A DNA stretch of 64,000 bases from Thalassovita mediterranea (GTDB taxonomy: Bacteria; Pseudomonadota; Alphaproteobacteria; Caulobacterales; Hyphomonadaceae). The number at the start of each line of letters is the position of its first letter. Position 1 is the first letter of the stretch. This document shows positions 1 to 9,041 of this stretch, in pieces. The notes beneath the pieces are model-generated. The model did no database searches and was not told the DNA's origin. It saw only the letters and a program-made list of their open reading frames with translations. The stretch covers positions 1,860,001-1,924,000 of the forward strand of contig CP080408.1 of assembly GCA_019448215.1 (NCBI GenBank), read 5' to 3'. The translations under genes and the position numbers were made by a program.

Positions 1-381
1 CCGGGCGAGTTCGTCTCGGTCGACATCCCCTATGCGGAGCCACGCAGCGGCGAGCGGTTTGAAGGCGAGGTTCATGTCCTCGTCAACCGCCTCAGCTTCT
101 CCAATGCGGTCTCTACGGCGGCGCTGATCCAGGATTATGGCTTCGGCACAATCTACGGCGAGCCGACGCGTGACATGGCGACGACCTATGGCGCGATGGA
201 GCATTTCACTTTGCCGAATTCAGGTTTCCGGGTTGGCTATCCCAAGGCGCACATTATTCGCCCGAATGGCGAGGAGCGCTCTCACCCCGTGACGCCGGAT
301 GTGTTGCTGCCGGTGCCCGCGAGCCGTGGGGCAGAGGACGGGGTGCTTGAAGAACTGGTTGCCAGAATTTCGGCTGACTAG
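1..381 (+). CDS. S41-family peptidase, C-terminal part (5' end outside window)
   Basis: Frame 1 is open from the first base to the TAG at 379-381, giving 126 residues of a protein that starts upstream. The segment VLVNRLSFSNAVSTAALIQ with following YGEPTRD matches the core of tail-specific (S41) proteases, in which the nucleophilic Ser sits in the S-x-S/A-N/A segment; the Ser of SFSNA is the candidate. The end (PDVLLPVP) is the usual closing strand of S41 domains. Whether it is secreted or an active protease cannot be told without the N-terminus. It converges on the globin gene, sharing four bases with its stop. Confidence 0.7.
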   Translation, partial: PGEFVSVDIPYAEPRSGERFEGEVHVLVNRLSFSNAVSTAALIQDYGFGTIYGEPTRDMATTYGAMEHFTLPNSGFRVGYPKAHIIRPNGEERSHPVTPDVLLPVPASRGAEDGVLEELVARISAD

Positions 382-794
382 GCCGGCGGGTCGGCCGTTT
401 CGCGGGTCAGTTCCGCGAGTTCATCGAGAAGGGACGCCCATGCGGCGTCCCTTTTTTCATTCCAGTCCTGGCCCAGCGTATCGCGGCAGACATCGCGGAT
501 CGCTGCGAAGATCAGATCGAGATCGGCGGCGGTGAGGCCATAGCCGTCATGCTGGAGGCGGGCGGCTTCCAGGTGAAAGCGCGGCGCATCGCTGCCTGCG
601 GCCTGCCCGAGAATGCAGTCGAAGCAGGTTTCGAGCATGTAGGCGCGTACGCCGCCGTCCCGGTCCAGCTCGAACATGGGTTCGAAATCCGGGCGAAGCT
701 TGAAGAGCCGGGCATAGACGAGCGGCTGCGGGTCACCGACGGTATCGGCGAGGCGCTGGAGCGTGTCTTCGATGAGGGCGGCCCTGTCTTCCAT
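378..794 (-). CDS. single-domain globin-like protein
   Basis: The 138-residue product reads as a bacterial globin: an N-terminal helix with DTLQRLADTVGDPQPLVYARLF, a PMFELD turn, and a C-terminal region HDGYGLTAADLDLIFAAIRD followed by LGQDWN. In this family the His of the H-x-G-Y-G motif is the proximal haem ligand, so haem binding (O2/NO sensing or detoxification) is the likely role. An in-frame ATG at 845 would add 17 residues rich in Ala/Arg that fit the globin fold poorly; I chose 794. Neither start has a clear ribosome binding site. The gene diverges from the SDR at 893. Confidence 0.7.
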   Translation of the reverse strand: MEDRAALIEDTLQRLADTVGDPQPLVYARLFKLRPDFEPMFELDRDGGVRAYMLETCFDCILGQAAGSDAPRFHLEAARLQHDGYGLTAADLDLIFAAIRDVCRDTLGQDWNEKRDAAWASLLDELAELTRETADPPA

Positions 795-892
795 CGGGCG
801 ATGATAGGCAGGGCGCGCGGCATTTGCGAGCCTGTTCGCGGTCATGCGCGATGATGCTAGTCTGTCTGCAGGATGCGGAGGAGGCGCTGAGA

Positions 893-1666
893 ATGGCGGA
901 ACGCAAACCGGTGATGTTGGTCCTTGGGGCCGGTGCGGGTATTGGCGGGCATGTGGCGCAGCGCTTTGCGGCAGGCGGCTATCATGCCGTGCTGTGCCGC
1001 CGCTCTGATGAGGAGGGGCTGGACCGGCTTGTATCGGGGATACGCGCTAGCGGCGGTGAGGCGACCGGCATGCTGCTCAATGCGGTCGAGGAGGGCGCGA
1101 TCGAGGACCTCGTGTTCCGGGTCGAGCGCGATGTGGGGCCAGTGGAGGTCGCCCTGTTCAATCTGGGGGCTCAGATCGGAAACCGGGCGCTTGGTGATAC
1201 GCCGCTGAAGACGTTTGAGCTTGGCTGGCGCATGGCGACGTTTGGGCTTTTCCGGCTGGCGCAGGCGCTTCTGCCGCTGATGGAGGCGCGCGGCTCAGGC
1301 ACGTTGCTGGTGACGTCTGCGACGGCGGCGGTGCGCGGTAATGCGGGCCAGCACTCGCATGCCGCCGCGATGGGCGGGCGGCGCATGCTGTGCCAGACGC
1401 TGAACGCCGAGTTCGCGCCGAAGGGCATCCATGTTGCGCATATCCTGATCGATGGGCCGGTAGAGGCGCCGGATACGCTGGGCAAGCTGCTTGGACCGGA
1501 GCGGTTTGCTGAGCTGAAAGCGGCCAAGAGCGAAGGCAAGGATGAGCTGATTTTGCCGGGCGAGCTCGCCGAAACCTACTGGCATATCGCGCACCAGCAC
1601 CGCTCAGCCTGGAGCCATGAGATCGATATCAGGCCGTTCAAGGACCAACCCTGGTGGAACAGCTAG
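893..1666 (+). CDS. atypical short-chain dehydrogenase/reductase lacking Tyr-Lys
   Basis: A Rossmann protein of 257 residues. The glycine-rich LVLGAGAGIGGHVAQRF is at the N-terminus and the NLGAQ turn stands where classical SDRs have NNAG. A Ser of TSATAAV occupies the active-site Ser position. The usual Y-x-x-x-K is read here as H-x-x-x-M (HAAAMGGRR), so the standard proton relay is missing. The start at 893 is supported by GGAGGAGG about ten bases upstream; the frame is open further upstream but without motifs. Dinucleotide binding is likely; classical dehydrogenase activity is not assured. Confidence 0.75.
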   Translation: MAERKPVMLVLGAGAGIGGHVAQRFAAGGYHAVLCRRSDEEGLDRLVSGIRASGGEATGMLLNAVEEGAIEDLVFRVERDVGPVEVALFNLGAQIGNRALGDTPLKTFELGWRMATFGLFRLAQALLPLMEARGSGTLLVTSATAAVRGNAGQHSHAAAMGGRRMLCQTLNAEFAPKGIHVAHILIDGPVEAPDTLGKLLGPERFAELKAAKSEGKDELILPGELAETYWHIAHQHRSAWSHEIDIRPFKDQPWWNS

Positions 1667-1676
1667 GCGGCTGTCT

Positions 1677-2309
1677 TCAGCATTGCAGGACAGCTTTCGC
1701 GGCGGGGCGGGCGCGGTAGCGTGTGTCCCAGTTACGCAGGCGAGGGCGCTCGCCGAGGATGTCGACGCCGATGAAGCGGACAAATTGCAGGTGCGAAGCG
1801 AGGGTCAGGTCTGCGGTTGAGACACTGTCGCCCGCCAGAAGCTCACGGCCATCGCCGAGCGTCTCTTCAACGAAGTCGAGCGGGGCCTGTATCTGCTTTT
1901 CGATGGCGGCGGCCTGTACCGGATCAGGCGGCATGCCGAGCGGGGACTTCCTATAATGGACATAGATCGCGAGCGGATTGGCGATCTTGAGCTCAACGAT
2001 GCGTTCGAGGTCGCGGGCCCTGGCGCGGGCTTCGGGCTCAGATGGCGCGAGGGCGCCGTCTGGATACCTGCTTTCAAGATAATCGATGATGGCGAGCGAC
2101 TCGCGCAGATATGATCCGTCGTCCAGTTCGAGGACCGGCAGCGTGCCAAACGGGTTGCGAGCGAGGTGTTCAGGTTCACGCTGGCGGCCCTTCAGCGTGT
2201 TCACGATCTTCTGCTCGACGGGCAGCGCGTTACCCGCCTCCGCGCGCTCTGCAAGATAGAGCATGACCTTGGTGGGGTTGGGCGCAACGGGGACGGTGTA
2301 GAGTTTCAT
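1677..2309 (-). CDS. glutathione S-transferase family protein
   Basis: The 210-residue product has the two-domain GST layout: a thioredoxin-fold N-terminus (MKLYTVPVAPNPTKVMLYL, then NPFGTLPVLELDDG with the cis-Pro, and ESLAIIDYLE, the glutathione gamma-Glu contact) followed by an all-helical domain with STADLTLASHLQF, the N-capping box of GST cores. It probably conjugates or reduces small electrophiles in the cytoplasm. I start at 2309 because the fold begins exactly there; an upstream ATG at 2345 adds 12 unrelated residues. It converges on the SDR. Confidence 0.85.
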   Translation of the reverse strand: MKLYTVPVAPNPTKVMLYLAERAEAGNALPVEQKIVNTLKGRQREPEHLARNPFGTLPVLELDDGSYLRESLAIIDYLESRYPDGALAPSEPEARARARDLERIVELKIANPLAIYVHYRKSPLGMPPDPVQAAAIEKQIQAPLDFVEETLGDGRELLAGDSVSTADLTLASHLQFVRFIGVDILGERPRLRNWDTRYRARPAAKAVLQC

Positions 2310-2391
2310 GCGCTGAGCATTCACCTGACAATGCGGTTTTGGCAAGCTGACGCAAAGTCAGAGCTGGACGCGCGCGGCGCTTGCAGGATGT

Positions 2392-3516
2392 ATGTCCAGC
2401 AAGAAGAGGAGGCCCGCCTTGGCTGTAGAAGACATGTTCGCCCCACTGACGCTGACCCGTGGTCCGGCCTGGAAGAACCGGCTGGCGCTCGCGCCGCTCA
2501 CCAACCAGCAGAGCCATGCCGATGGCGTCCTGTCCGACGAAGAGTTTCACTGGCTGACGATGCGCGCCGATGGCGGCTTTGCCATGGTGATGACAGCGGC
2601 CGCGCATGTGCAGGCCGCCGGCCAAGGCTTTCCGGGCCAGCTTGGCTGCTGGGATGACAAGCACATCGAAGGGCTGACACGGCTCGCCGATGCGATCCGG
2701 GCGAAGGGGGCTGTGTCCTCGCTGCAGCTCCACCATGCAGGCATCCGGGCGGACAAGTCGGCCGTGCCGCAGCCTGTCGGCCCGTCGGACCACGCCGAGA
2801 CGGGATCGCGCGCGCTGTCACGCGCCGAGGTGGACGGCGTCCGAAATGATTTTATTGCAGCGGCCAGACGCGCTGAGGCGGCCGGCTTTGACGGCGTCGA
2901 GATCCACGGCGCGCATGGCTATATCCTCGCCCAGTTCATGTCCGAGGCGACCAACCAGCGAACCGACGATCATGGTGGCAGCGTCGAGAACCGCACGCGC
3001 CTGACTCGCGAGATCGTGGATGGTATCCGCGCGGCATGCGGGCCGGACTTTCAGGTTGGTATCCGCCTGTCGCCGGAGCGGTTTGGTCTCAGCCTGCCGG
3101 AGAATGTCGATTTCGTGCGTGAGCTGATGGCGGGCGGGAAGCTCGACTATGTCGATATCTCCTTCTGGGACTACAAGAAGCTGCCGGATGATGAGGCGCT
3201 GCGCAGCAAGAGCCTTCTGGAGCATTTCGTGGACTTGCCGCGTCATGGCACGCGGCTGGGCGGGGCGGGCAAGATCCGCAATGGGTCGGATATTCGCTGC
3301 GTGCTGGAGGCAGGCCTCGACTTTGCGATGATCGGGCGGGCGGCCATCCTGCACCATGATTTGCCGAAGCGGGTGAAGGCAGACGCAAACTACAGGGCGC
3401 CGCAGACGCCTGTATCGGTGGCGCATATGGAAGCTGAAGGGGTCAGCCCCGTCTTCGTGACCTATCTGCGAGACACGTTCCGGATGGTGGAGCCGCTGGA
3501 GCCTGCGGAGAGCTGA
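2392..3516 (+). CDS. NADH:flavin oxidoreductase / Old Yellow Enzyme family
   Basis: A 374-residue TIM barrel FMN protein. NRLALAPLTNQ forms the first strand, QLHHAG (residues 112-117) lines the flavin, and HGAHGY (172-177) is the OYE signature with the substrate-binding His pair. RTDDHGGSVENR (from 190) is the conserved loop of OYE/xenobiotic reductases. Such enzymes reduce activated alkenes with NAD(P)H; the physiological substrate is not evident. No Fe-S or pyridine nucleotide domain follows, so it is the short, single-domain class. It stands alone between the GST and dapD. Confidence 0.9.
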   Translation: MSSKKRRPALAVEDMFAPLTLTRGPAWKNRLALAPLTNQQSHADGVLSDEEFHWLTMRADGGFAMVMTAAAHVQAAGQGFPGQLGCWDDKHIEGLTRLADAIRAKGAVSSLQLHHAGIRADKSAVPQPVGPSDHAETGSRALSRAEVDGVRNDFIAAARRAEAAGFDGVEIHGAHGYILAQFMSEATNQRTDDHGGSVENRTRLTREIVDGIRAACGPDFQVGIRLSPERFGLSLPENVDFVRELMAGGKLDYVDISFWDYKKLPDDEALRSKSLLEHFVDLPRHGTRLGGAGKIRNGSDIRCVLEAGLDFAMIGRAAILHHDLPKRVKADANYRAPQTPVSVAHMEAEGVSPVFVTYLRDTFRMVEPLEPAES

Positions 3517-3615
3517 CGCCGCTGACCCTACTGACAGCGCGACACTGGAAGGTCTTGCCCATCCGGCTCAATCGCGCTTGAAGACGCGGGCTATAAGAAC
3601 AGGACGGAGACCGCC

Positions 3616-4446
3616 ATGACTGCAGCCCTCGAAACCGCGATTGAACAGGCTTGGGAAGACCGCGCCGGTGTCTCGACCGACACGAAGGGCGAGGTTCGCG
3701 ATGCTGTCGAAGAAGCACTTGCCATGCTCGACAGCGGCAAGGCGCGCGTCGCCGAGAAGGGCGCAGATGGCGACTGGACCGTGCATCAATGGCTGAAGAA
3801 GGCCGTGCTCCTGTCATTCCGCCTGAATGCTAACGGCCCGATCAAGGGCGGCCCTGACGGCTCGACCTGGTGGGACAAGGTGCCAAGCAAGTTCGATGGC
3901 TGGACGAGCGATGACTTCGCGGCGTCGGGCCTTCGCGCCGTGCCGAACGCTGTGGCGCGCCGTGGCTCCTACATTGCGTCCGGCGTCGTGCTGATGCCCT
4001 CATTCGTGAACATCGGCGCCTATGTCGATGAAGGCACCATGGTCGACACGTGGGCGACGGTCGGCTCCTGCGCGCAGATCGGCAAGAATGTACACCTTTC
4101 GGGCGGCGCTGGTATTGGCGGCGTGCTAGAGCCGCTGCAGGCCAACCCGACTATCATCGAAGACAATTGCTTCATCGGCGCGCGCGCCGAGGTGGCCGAA
4201 GGTGTCATCGTGCGCGAAGGCTCTGTGCTCGCCATGGGCACCTTCCTCAGCCAGTCGACCAAGATCGTCCACCGCACGACCGGCGAAGTCGTGATGGGTG
4301 AAGTGCCGCCTTATTCGGTCATCGTGCCAGGCTCGATGCCTGCTGCCGATGGCAAGGGTCCGGGCCTTTATTGCGCGGTCATCATCAAGACGGTGGATGA
4401 GCGCACGCGCAGCAAGGTTGGGATCAACGAGCTGCTGCGGCCGTAG
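3616..4446 (+). CDS. dapD: 2,3,4,5-tetrahydropyridine-2,6-dicarboxylate N-succinyltransferase
   Basis: DapD succinylates tetrahydrodipicolinate in the succinylase branch of lysine and meso-diaminopimelate synthesis. The 276-residue length is normal. After an N-terminal helical domain come the hexapeptide repeats of a left-handed beta-helix (about residues 115-230), including [30 protein letters not shown] and [15 protein letters not shown], all typical of DapD. The start lies ten bases after an AGGACGGAG ribosome site. The next gene begins 20 bases after the stop, so the two may be co-transcribed. Confidence 0.96.
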   Translation: MTAALETAIEQAWEDRAGVSTDTKGEVRDAVEEALAMLDSGKARVAEKGADGDWTVHQWLKKAVLLSFRLNANGPIKGGPDGSTWWDKVPSKFDGWTSDDFAASGLRAVPNAVARRGSYIASGVVLMPSFVNIGAYVDEGTMVDTWATVGSCAQIGKNVHLSGGAGIGGVLEPLQANPTIIEDNCFIGARAEVAEGVIVREGSVLAMGTFLSQSTKIVHRTTGEVVMGEVPPYSVIVPGSMPAADGKGPGLYCAVIIKTVDERTRSKVGINELLRP

Positions 4447-4465
4447 CTTCGCGACTGCGAGCGCC

Positions 4466-4921
4466 ATGACCGAGACGATTGAGAAGCCGAAGGCGCAGGC
4501 ACTCGTTGGCGAGACCTCACCGGAGCCTGGTGGGCGTTGGGAACTTCAGCTGACCATTCGCACCAAGATGATCGGCGTTGGCGCGATCAAGGCGGTCGCT
4601 GATTTCGTCCGGATCGGGGCGCAGTTTGCAGGCCAGACGCAGATTGCCATCGGCGCGAAAGGCCGGGAGCTTCCGGGTCGGCTTGGTGACATCGAAGGCG
4701 AGATGACAGCAAGCGATGTTGCGCTCGACCTGCAGGTCCAAGAAGGTTTTCTCAAGGCCTACCGGTTTCACTGCACGGGGCAGGCCGTTGATGACGGCGC
4801 CCGGTATGAAGGCAGCTGGCATGCGCCCTGCGTGCACCCGGGAGACTGCAATTGCGACGGTACGACGGACGAATTCGTCATGGTCCGGCTGGACGAAACT
4901 GGCGATGGAGCGTCGCGCTAG
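4466..4921 (+). CDS. conserved hypothetical protein with C-terminal Cys cluster
   Basis: I do not recognise this 151-residue protein. It has no signal peptide or membrane segment. The body is beta-rich (WELQLTIRTKMIGVGAIKAVADFV, TASDVALDLQVQEGFLKAYRF), and the end carries a compact cysteine cluster, CVHPGDCNCDG, that could hold a metal or a disulfide. It follows dapD by 20 bases on the same strand and its stop overlaps the exchanger gene on the other strand by four bases. I chose the ATG at 4466 because codons before it belong to dapD's overlapping frame. Confidence 0.6.
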   Translation: MTETIEKPKAQALVGETSPEPGGRWELQLTIRTKMIGVGAIKAVADFVRIGAQFAGQTQIAIGAKGRELPGRLGDIEGEMTASDVALDLQVQEGFLKAYRFHCTGQAVDDGARYEGSWHAPCVHPGDCNCDGTTDEFVMVRLDETGDGASR

Positions 4922-5973
4922 TTGATCGAGACCTGCAGTGCCATCAGGCCGAAATAGGTCACGAGGATGCCGAGGCCTTCGAAGCCGACGCCGCGGCGTT
5001 CTCTCAGGATGAGGCCCATCAGCAGGATCGTAGTGATCACCGTCGCGCCGATCAGCATCAGCCCATCAGCCTGCGTCATGGCGTGATAGATTGAGCCGTC
5101 GCGGTAGGCGATGTCCGATAGCGACAGGAACAGGACGTCGAACGTATTGCCGCCGATAATGCCGCCAACAGCGAGCTGCAGCGCGCCCCGGCGGACAGCG
5201 GCGAGTGTGGTGACAAGCTCTGGCAGGGAGGTCGCGACAGCCGTCATCAGCGCGCCGACAATGGTCTGCGATATGCCGAGATTGGACGAAATGACCGCGC
5301 CTGACTGGGCAATGGCAAAGCCGCAGCCGGCGAGAACGAGGCTGAGGCCAATGAAGATGGCGATCATCACGGGCAGGCTGTGGATCTGCGCTTCTTCCTC
5401 ATCCGGTTCATCGTCGCGCGTCTCATCGGTCTCTCGCGGTTGCCACATGGGCTTGTTGCGCAGCTGGACCGCCGCGCGCGTGCCGAAGAAGTAGACCGCA
5501 AAGAGAAGAAGCGAGACCGGATGGACGCCGAACAGGGTGTATTCTGGGGCGTAATTGGCCGCGAGGGGCAAGCTCATCAACAGGACCAGCATGGCGGCCA
5601 TGAGCATGTTGTTGGCGTCTGCGGCGGCGTGCTCGAGATTGACGCGCTTGTAGATAAGATCAGCGATGACGAGGAAGGCCGTCTGGGCTGCAATGCCGCC
5701 AACTGCGTTGGAAACGGCGAGCGAGGCGAGCCCGGCAGAGGCTGCCGTCAGAGATGTCACGATGCCCGAGAGGGAGGTACTTGCCCCGAGAAGGACGCCG
5801 CCAAAGACCGCTTCGCCAAGGCCCGTGCGGTCTGCCAGCCGGTCTGCGGTCGAAATAATGCGGATACCGGCGAGCGTGACGACCACCGTCGCCGCCAGAA
5901 AAACGATAATGGCGATCTGTGTAGAAATGGGGGAGAGACCTTTTGTCGGCGAGTAGGAACTGCCTTCTGGCAA
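4918..5973 (-). CDS. CaCA-family sodium/calcium-type cation exchanger
   Basis: A 351-residue inner-membrane protein with about ten hydrophobic segments and an acidic cytoplasmic loop (ETRDDEPDEEEA) between two halves. The second alpha repeat is canonical: GALMTAVATSLPELVTTL followed by GGIIGGNTFDVLF, with the ion-binding Glu and Asn. The first repeat, GGVLLGASTSLSGIVTSL, has Gly where Glu is expected, although the following SNAVGGIAAQT is retained. The protein is therefore a CaCA antiporter whose two ion-binding halves are asymmetric. It is divergent from the secreted S41 protein. Confidence 0.85.
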   Translation of the reverse strand: MPEGSSYSPTKGLSPISTQIAIIVFLAATVVVTLAGIRIISTADRLADRTGLGEAVFGGVLLGASTSLSGIVTSLTAASAGLASLAVSNAVGGIAAQTAFLVIADLIYKRVNLEHAAADANNMLMAAMLVLLMSLPLAANYAPEYTLFGVHPVSLLLFAVYFFGTRAAVQLRNKPMWQPRETDETRDDEPDEEEAQIHSLPVMIAIFIGLSLVLAGCGFAIAQSGAVISSNLGISQTIVGALMTAVATSLPELVTTLAAVRRGALQLAVGGIIGGNTFDVLFLSLSDIAYRDGSIYHAMTQADGLMLIGATVITTILLMGLILRERRGVGFEGLGILVTYFGLMALQVSIN

Positions 5974-6109
5974 TGCGCTTTCGGTCGGAAGGTTCCTGCT
6001 GAAGCCCGGACGATCCCTGTGGCAGCGGCAATTTGAGATGGCGATGAACGGCCCGGCCCGGCTAAAAGCGTGGTTGGAAAAACTTGGTCGTTGTGTTCAG
6101 GAGAGAAAC

Positions 6110-7615
6110 GTGAAGCTGGAAATTGGGGTTTTTCTTTTCTCGGCAGCGTTATGCTTGGCTGGCCCGGCTGAGGCGCAAGAGAGGCAGGATCCGGCAACTG
6201 TATCCGAAGCATCGGCAATCGACTGGCGTGAGGCAGCGCAGACTGACGTGCTGGCCGCCTATGCAACCTACATCGACAATCATCCGGGCGTGTATGATCT
6301 TAAAAATCAGGGGTTTCCTGCGCAACTGTCCGCCGCGCGCAAGGCGGGTCTGGAGGAAGCTGCGAAGACTGAGAACGAGAGCGGCTATCGCCGGGCACTT
6401 GCCGCGTTTAGTGCTACGCTTTCAGACGGTCACGCGCTTGCTTTTGTGCCGCGCGCCCAGATGGCGGGCAGGGACGGCGCTCTCTGGCCCGGATTTGTTG
6501 CGGTGTGGCGCGGCGATAGCCTGCTGGTGCGCATGCAGGACACCTTTGATCCGCTTCACGAGGCCGAGATTATCGCATGCGACGGCGACCCGATTGTCGA
6601 GTTTCTGTCCTCTGCGCTGCTCACCCGCTATTTCCGGCCACGCGAAGCCGGCCAATGGTGGCGACGGCCTTCGCAGCTATTCTTTGCCGACGATGGCAAT
6701 ATTGAAGAGGCGCCTTCCGAGTGTCGGTTTATCATGCGGGCTGGTGCAGTTGAGGTACGACGACTCGACTGGCGCAAGGCGAGCAGGCCTGAACAGACAT
6801 TCTACGACCTTGCACTCGGCGGCGATCGGGTGCCGACGGCGCTGACAGAGCCACGGAATGGCATTTTCCTTATCGGGCTTCAGGACTTTCAGCCGGACGC
6901 GGAGGAAATTCAGTCCTACCGCCGGATGTATGAGGCGGTGGCCGAGCGGCGGCCCGAGCTTCTTGGTGCCAGGGCGCTTGTCCTCGATCTGCGCCATAAC
7001 AATGGCGGCAGTTCGTCATGGAGCGAGGACCTCGCTCATCTTCTCTGGGGTAAGGCCGCGGTTGAGTCCCGCCAGCCTGAAGGCGCGCAGGTCTGGTGGA
7101 GGACCAGCCTGGACAATACAGATCACGTCCGGAAAACGGCCGATCTGATCCGTGCCCAAGGGCATGCTGACACTGCCGAAGCATGGGAACACTATGCCGC
7201 GGAAATGGACAGTGCCCGTGCGCGTGGAGAGATGTTGTGGCGACAGGATGACGTGGCAATTAATGCGCGCGCGCCTGTCGCGTCAAAAGCTGTGACCACC
7301 GACTTCAGCACGCCTGTCTATGTCATAACACATGGCGGTTGCGCGAGTGCGTGTCTGGATGCTCTAGACACCTTCACCCTTTTTGAAAATACGCGGCTGA
7401 TCGGTGCACCGACATCGGCGGACTCAGTCTATATGGAGGTACGGGTCGAAGCTCTGCCCGCCGGTCCAGGACAACTTGTCGTGCCAGTGAAATTCTATAC
7501 GGGTCGTCAGCGCGCAGGGGGCGAAATCTATCAGCCCGACATTCTGATGACCGAAATAGACTGGTCCACAGAACGATTTCTGGACCGAATTGAAGCGGAC
7601 CTTGCCGGGCGCTGA
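6110..7615 (+). CDS. secreted S41-like peptidase
   Basis: I start at the GTG at 6110 because AGGAGA lies six bases upstream and the product then opens with a clean signal peptide (VKLEIGVFLFSAALCLAGPAEAQ, cleavage after AEAQ). The mature protein of about 480 residues contains LVLDLRHNNGGSSSW, the S41 strand-loop, and THGGCASACLDALDTF, where the Ser between the two Cys is the likely nucleophile; ADSVYMEVR and YQPDILM close the domain. A periplasmic or outer-membrane associated C-terminal-processing-like protease is likely. The two Cys flanking the Ser are unusual. An ATG at 6038 would bury the signal peptide. Confidence 0.75.
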   Translation: MKLEIGVFLFSAALCLAGPAEAQERQDPATVSEASAIDWREAAQTDVLAAYATYIDNHPGVYDLKNQGFPAQLSAARKAGLEEAAKTENESGYRRALAAFSATLSDGHALAFVPRAQMAGRDGALWPGFVAVWRGDSLLVRMQDTFDPLHEAEIIACDGDPIVEFLSSALLTRYFRPREAGQWWRRPSQLFFADDGNIEEAPSECRFIMRAGAVEVRRLDWRKASRPEQTFYDLALGGDRVPTALTEPRNGIFLIGLQDFQPDAEEIQSYRRMYEAVAERRPELLGARALVLDLRHNNGGSSSWSEDLAHLLWGKAAVESRQPEGAQVWWRTSLDNTDHVRKTADLIRAQGHADTAEAWEHYAAEMDSARARGEMLWRQDDVAINARAPVASKAVTTDFSTPVYVITHGGCASACLDALDTFTLFENTRLIGAPTSADSVYMEVRVEALPAGPGQLVVPVKFYTGRQRAGGEIYQPDILMTEIDWSTERFLDRIEADLAGR

Positions 7616-7630
7616 TTCCGGTGGTGACCG

Positions 7631-8476
7631 TTATGCGGGTGCCTTGGCCCTGATCGACCAGCACCCGGCGGAGTAGCGGACCTCATCGCCGTCGATATAG
7701 GCGCCATAGGCCTGCCGCACGGCAGCGCGGACAGCGTCCTTGTCGGCCTGCGGGTTCATTTCGAGGAGACGCGGAACGGGGCCGAGCCTGTCGATAAAAA
7801 GCGGTAGCTCGCTGACCGGAAAGCTGCACGGGATGTCTTCTGGCGTGATGTCGATGCCGGTCCATCCGGCGTCTTTCAGGATGGTGTGGACATAGTCCCT
7901 GTCTTCGAAGCCGAACTGCCCCGGTGCGTTCTTCTCACGTTTCGGCATCTCATCGAGAAGCGGGGCGGCGGCGCGTGTGCCGGCGCTCATGAAGGGATTG
8001 TCGGCAGGACTGCGCCAGGCATAGAGGTGCAGGTTGGCGGCGATTGCAGCGGCGGATCTGAGGTTCGAGAACGCCTTTACCGGATCGGCGAAGAACATGA
8101 CGCCGAAGCGGGACATCATAAGGTCGAAGCGGGTGTCGCCGAAGTTGTAGGTCTCCGCGTCGGCCTTGATGAAATCGGCGTCGATGCCTGCGGCGCTGGC
8201 CCGGCTGCGGGCGAGGGCGAGCATCGGGCCTGAAATATCGATGCCGGTGAGCTGTGCGGACGGGGCCAACTTTGCGGCAGCGAGAGTGACAGCGCCCGTG
8301 CCGCAGCCAATATCGAGGATGTTGGAGGCGCGGCTTTGCGCCGCGCTGGCTGCAAGACGGGTTTCGATGCCTTCGAACATGGCGTCCATGACGGACTGGG
8401 CGTCGACCCAGGTTTCACCGCCTGCGCCGTCCCAGTGCGACTTTTGCTGCGCGCGGATGTCTTTGGATCGGCTCAT
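7631..8476 (-). CDS. class I SAM-dependent methyltransferase
   Basis: A 281-residue soluble protein with motif I NILDIGCGTGAVTLAAA, the acidic strand-2 loop LTGIDISG, the ADAETYNFGDTRFDLMMSRFGVMFF stretch (post-I and motif II) and a C-terminal cap domain with QAYGAYIDGDEVRYSAGCW. The fold resembles UbiE/SmtA-like enzymes, but the methyl acceptor cannot be named. Its ATG overlaps the stop of the upstream MaoC gene (ATGA), so the two are translationally coupled. Confidence 0.85.
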   Translation of the reverse strand: MSRSKDIRAQQKSHWDGAGGETWVDAQSVMDAMFEGIETRLAASAAQSRASNILDIGCGTGAVTLAAAKLAPSAQLTGIDISGPMLALARSRASAAGIDADFIKADAETYNFGDTRFDLMMSRFGVMFFADPVKAFSNLRSAAAIAANLHLYAWRSPADNPFMSAGTRAAAPLLDEMPKREKNAPGQFGFEDRDYVHTILKDAGWTGIDITPEDIPCSFPVSELPLFIDRLGPVPRLLEMNPQADKDAVRAAVRQAYGAYIDGDEVRYSAGCWSIRAKAPA

Positions 8477-8955
8477 GCGGCAGTCTCGTCCTCAATCGGC
8501 GCTTCGGGGTCGCGGACCTTGATGAGGCCATTGCCGATGAAGCGCATGACCAGCTCATCATTCTGGTTGTAGACCCGGTTTTCAGACCGGGTGAGGCCCA
8601 TGTCGGGGCGGCTTTTCATGCGCCGCTTGGAGATCATTTCCATCTCGATGCGGATTTCATCGCCCGGATAGACGGGCTTGATCCATTTCAGTTCATCAAT
8701 ACCGGGAGAGCCGAGACCGGCTTGCGGTTCGCCGTCCTGCATGGTCTCGACCATGAGGCGCATCGTCATGGCGGCGGTGTGCCAGCCGGAGGCCGATAGG
8801 CGACCGAAGAAGGTCTGCTTGGCGGCTTCATCATCGAGGTGGAAGGGCTGGGGGTCGTATTTGGAGGCAAAATCGATGACCTCCTCACGCGTGACCTTAT
8901 AGGACCGCGGCGAATGGGTGATCGTGCCCGGCTTCATGTCCTCGAAATAGCGCAT
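8473..8955 (-). CDS. MaoC-family (R)-specific enoyl-CoA hydratase-like protein
   Basis: A 160-residue hotdog protein. YDPQPFHLDDEAAKQTFFG carries the MaoC hydratase D-x-N/Q-x-x-H element (D-P-Q-P-F-H) and the ASGWHTAAMTMRLMV helix follows, as in PhaJ-like and mesaconyl-CoA hydratases. KPVYPGDEIRIEMEM forms a core strand. It probably hydrates enoyl-CoA or a related thioester in the cytoplasm. The start is set where the fold opens (MRYFEDMKPG), with GAGAGGGGAG just upstream on the minus strand. It forms an operon with the methyltransferase. Confidence 0.85.
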   Translation of the reverse strand: MRYFEDMKPGTITHSPRSYKVTREEVIDFASKYDPQPFHLDDEAAKQTFFGRLSASGWHTAAMTMRLMVETMQDGEPQAGLGSPGIDELKWIKPVYPGDEIRIEMEMISKRRMKSRPDMGLTRSENRVYNQNDELVMRFIGNGLIKVRDPEAPIEDETAA

Positions 8956-9041
8956 TGCTCCCCTCTCTCTTTTCAGTCGACTGGGGTTGGAGATCGGCTC
9001 TGCGCTGGCAGAAAGCAAATCCTGCCGCTGCGGCATGATGG

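Noticed and set aside
3541-3600. sigma70 promoter before dapD (TTGAAG and TATAAG)
   Set aside because: The spacing between the boxes is only eight bases.
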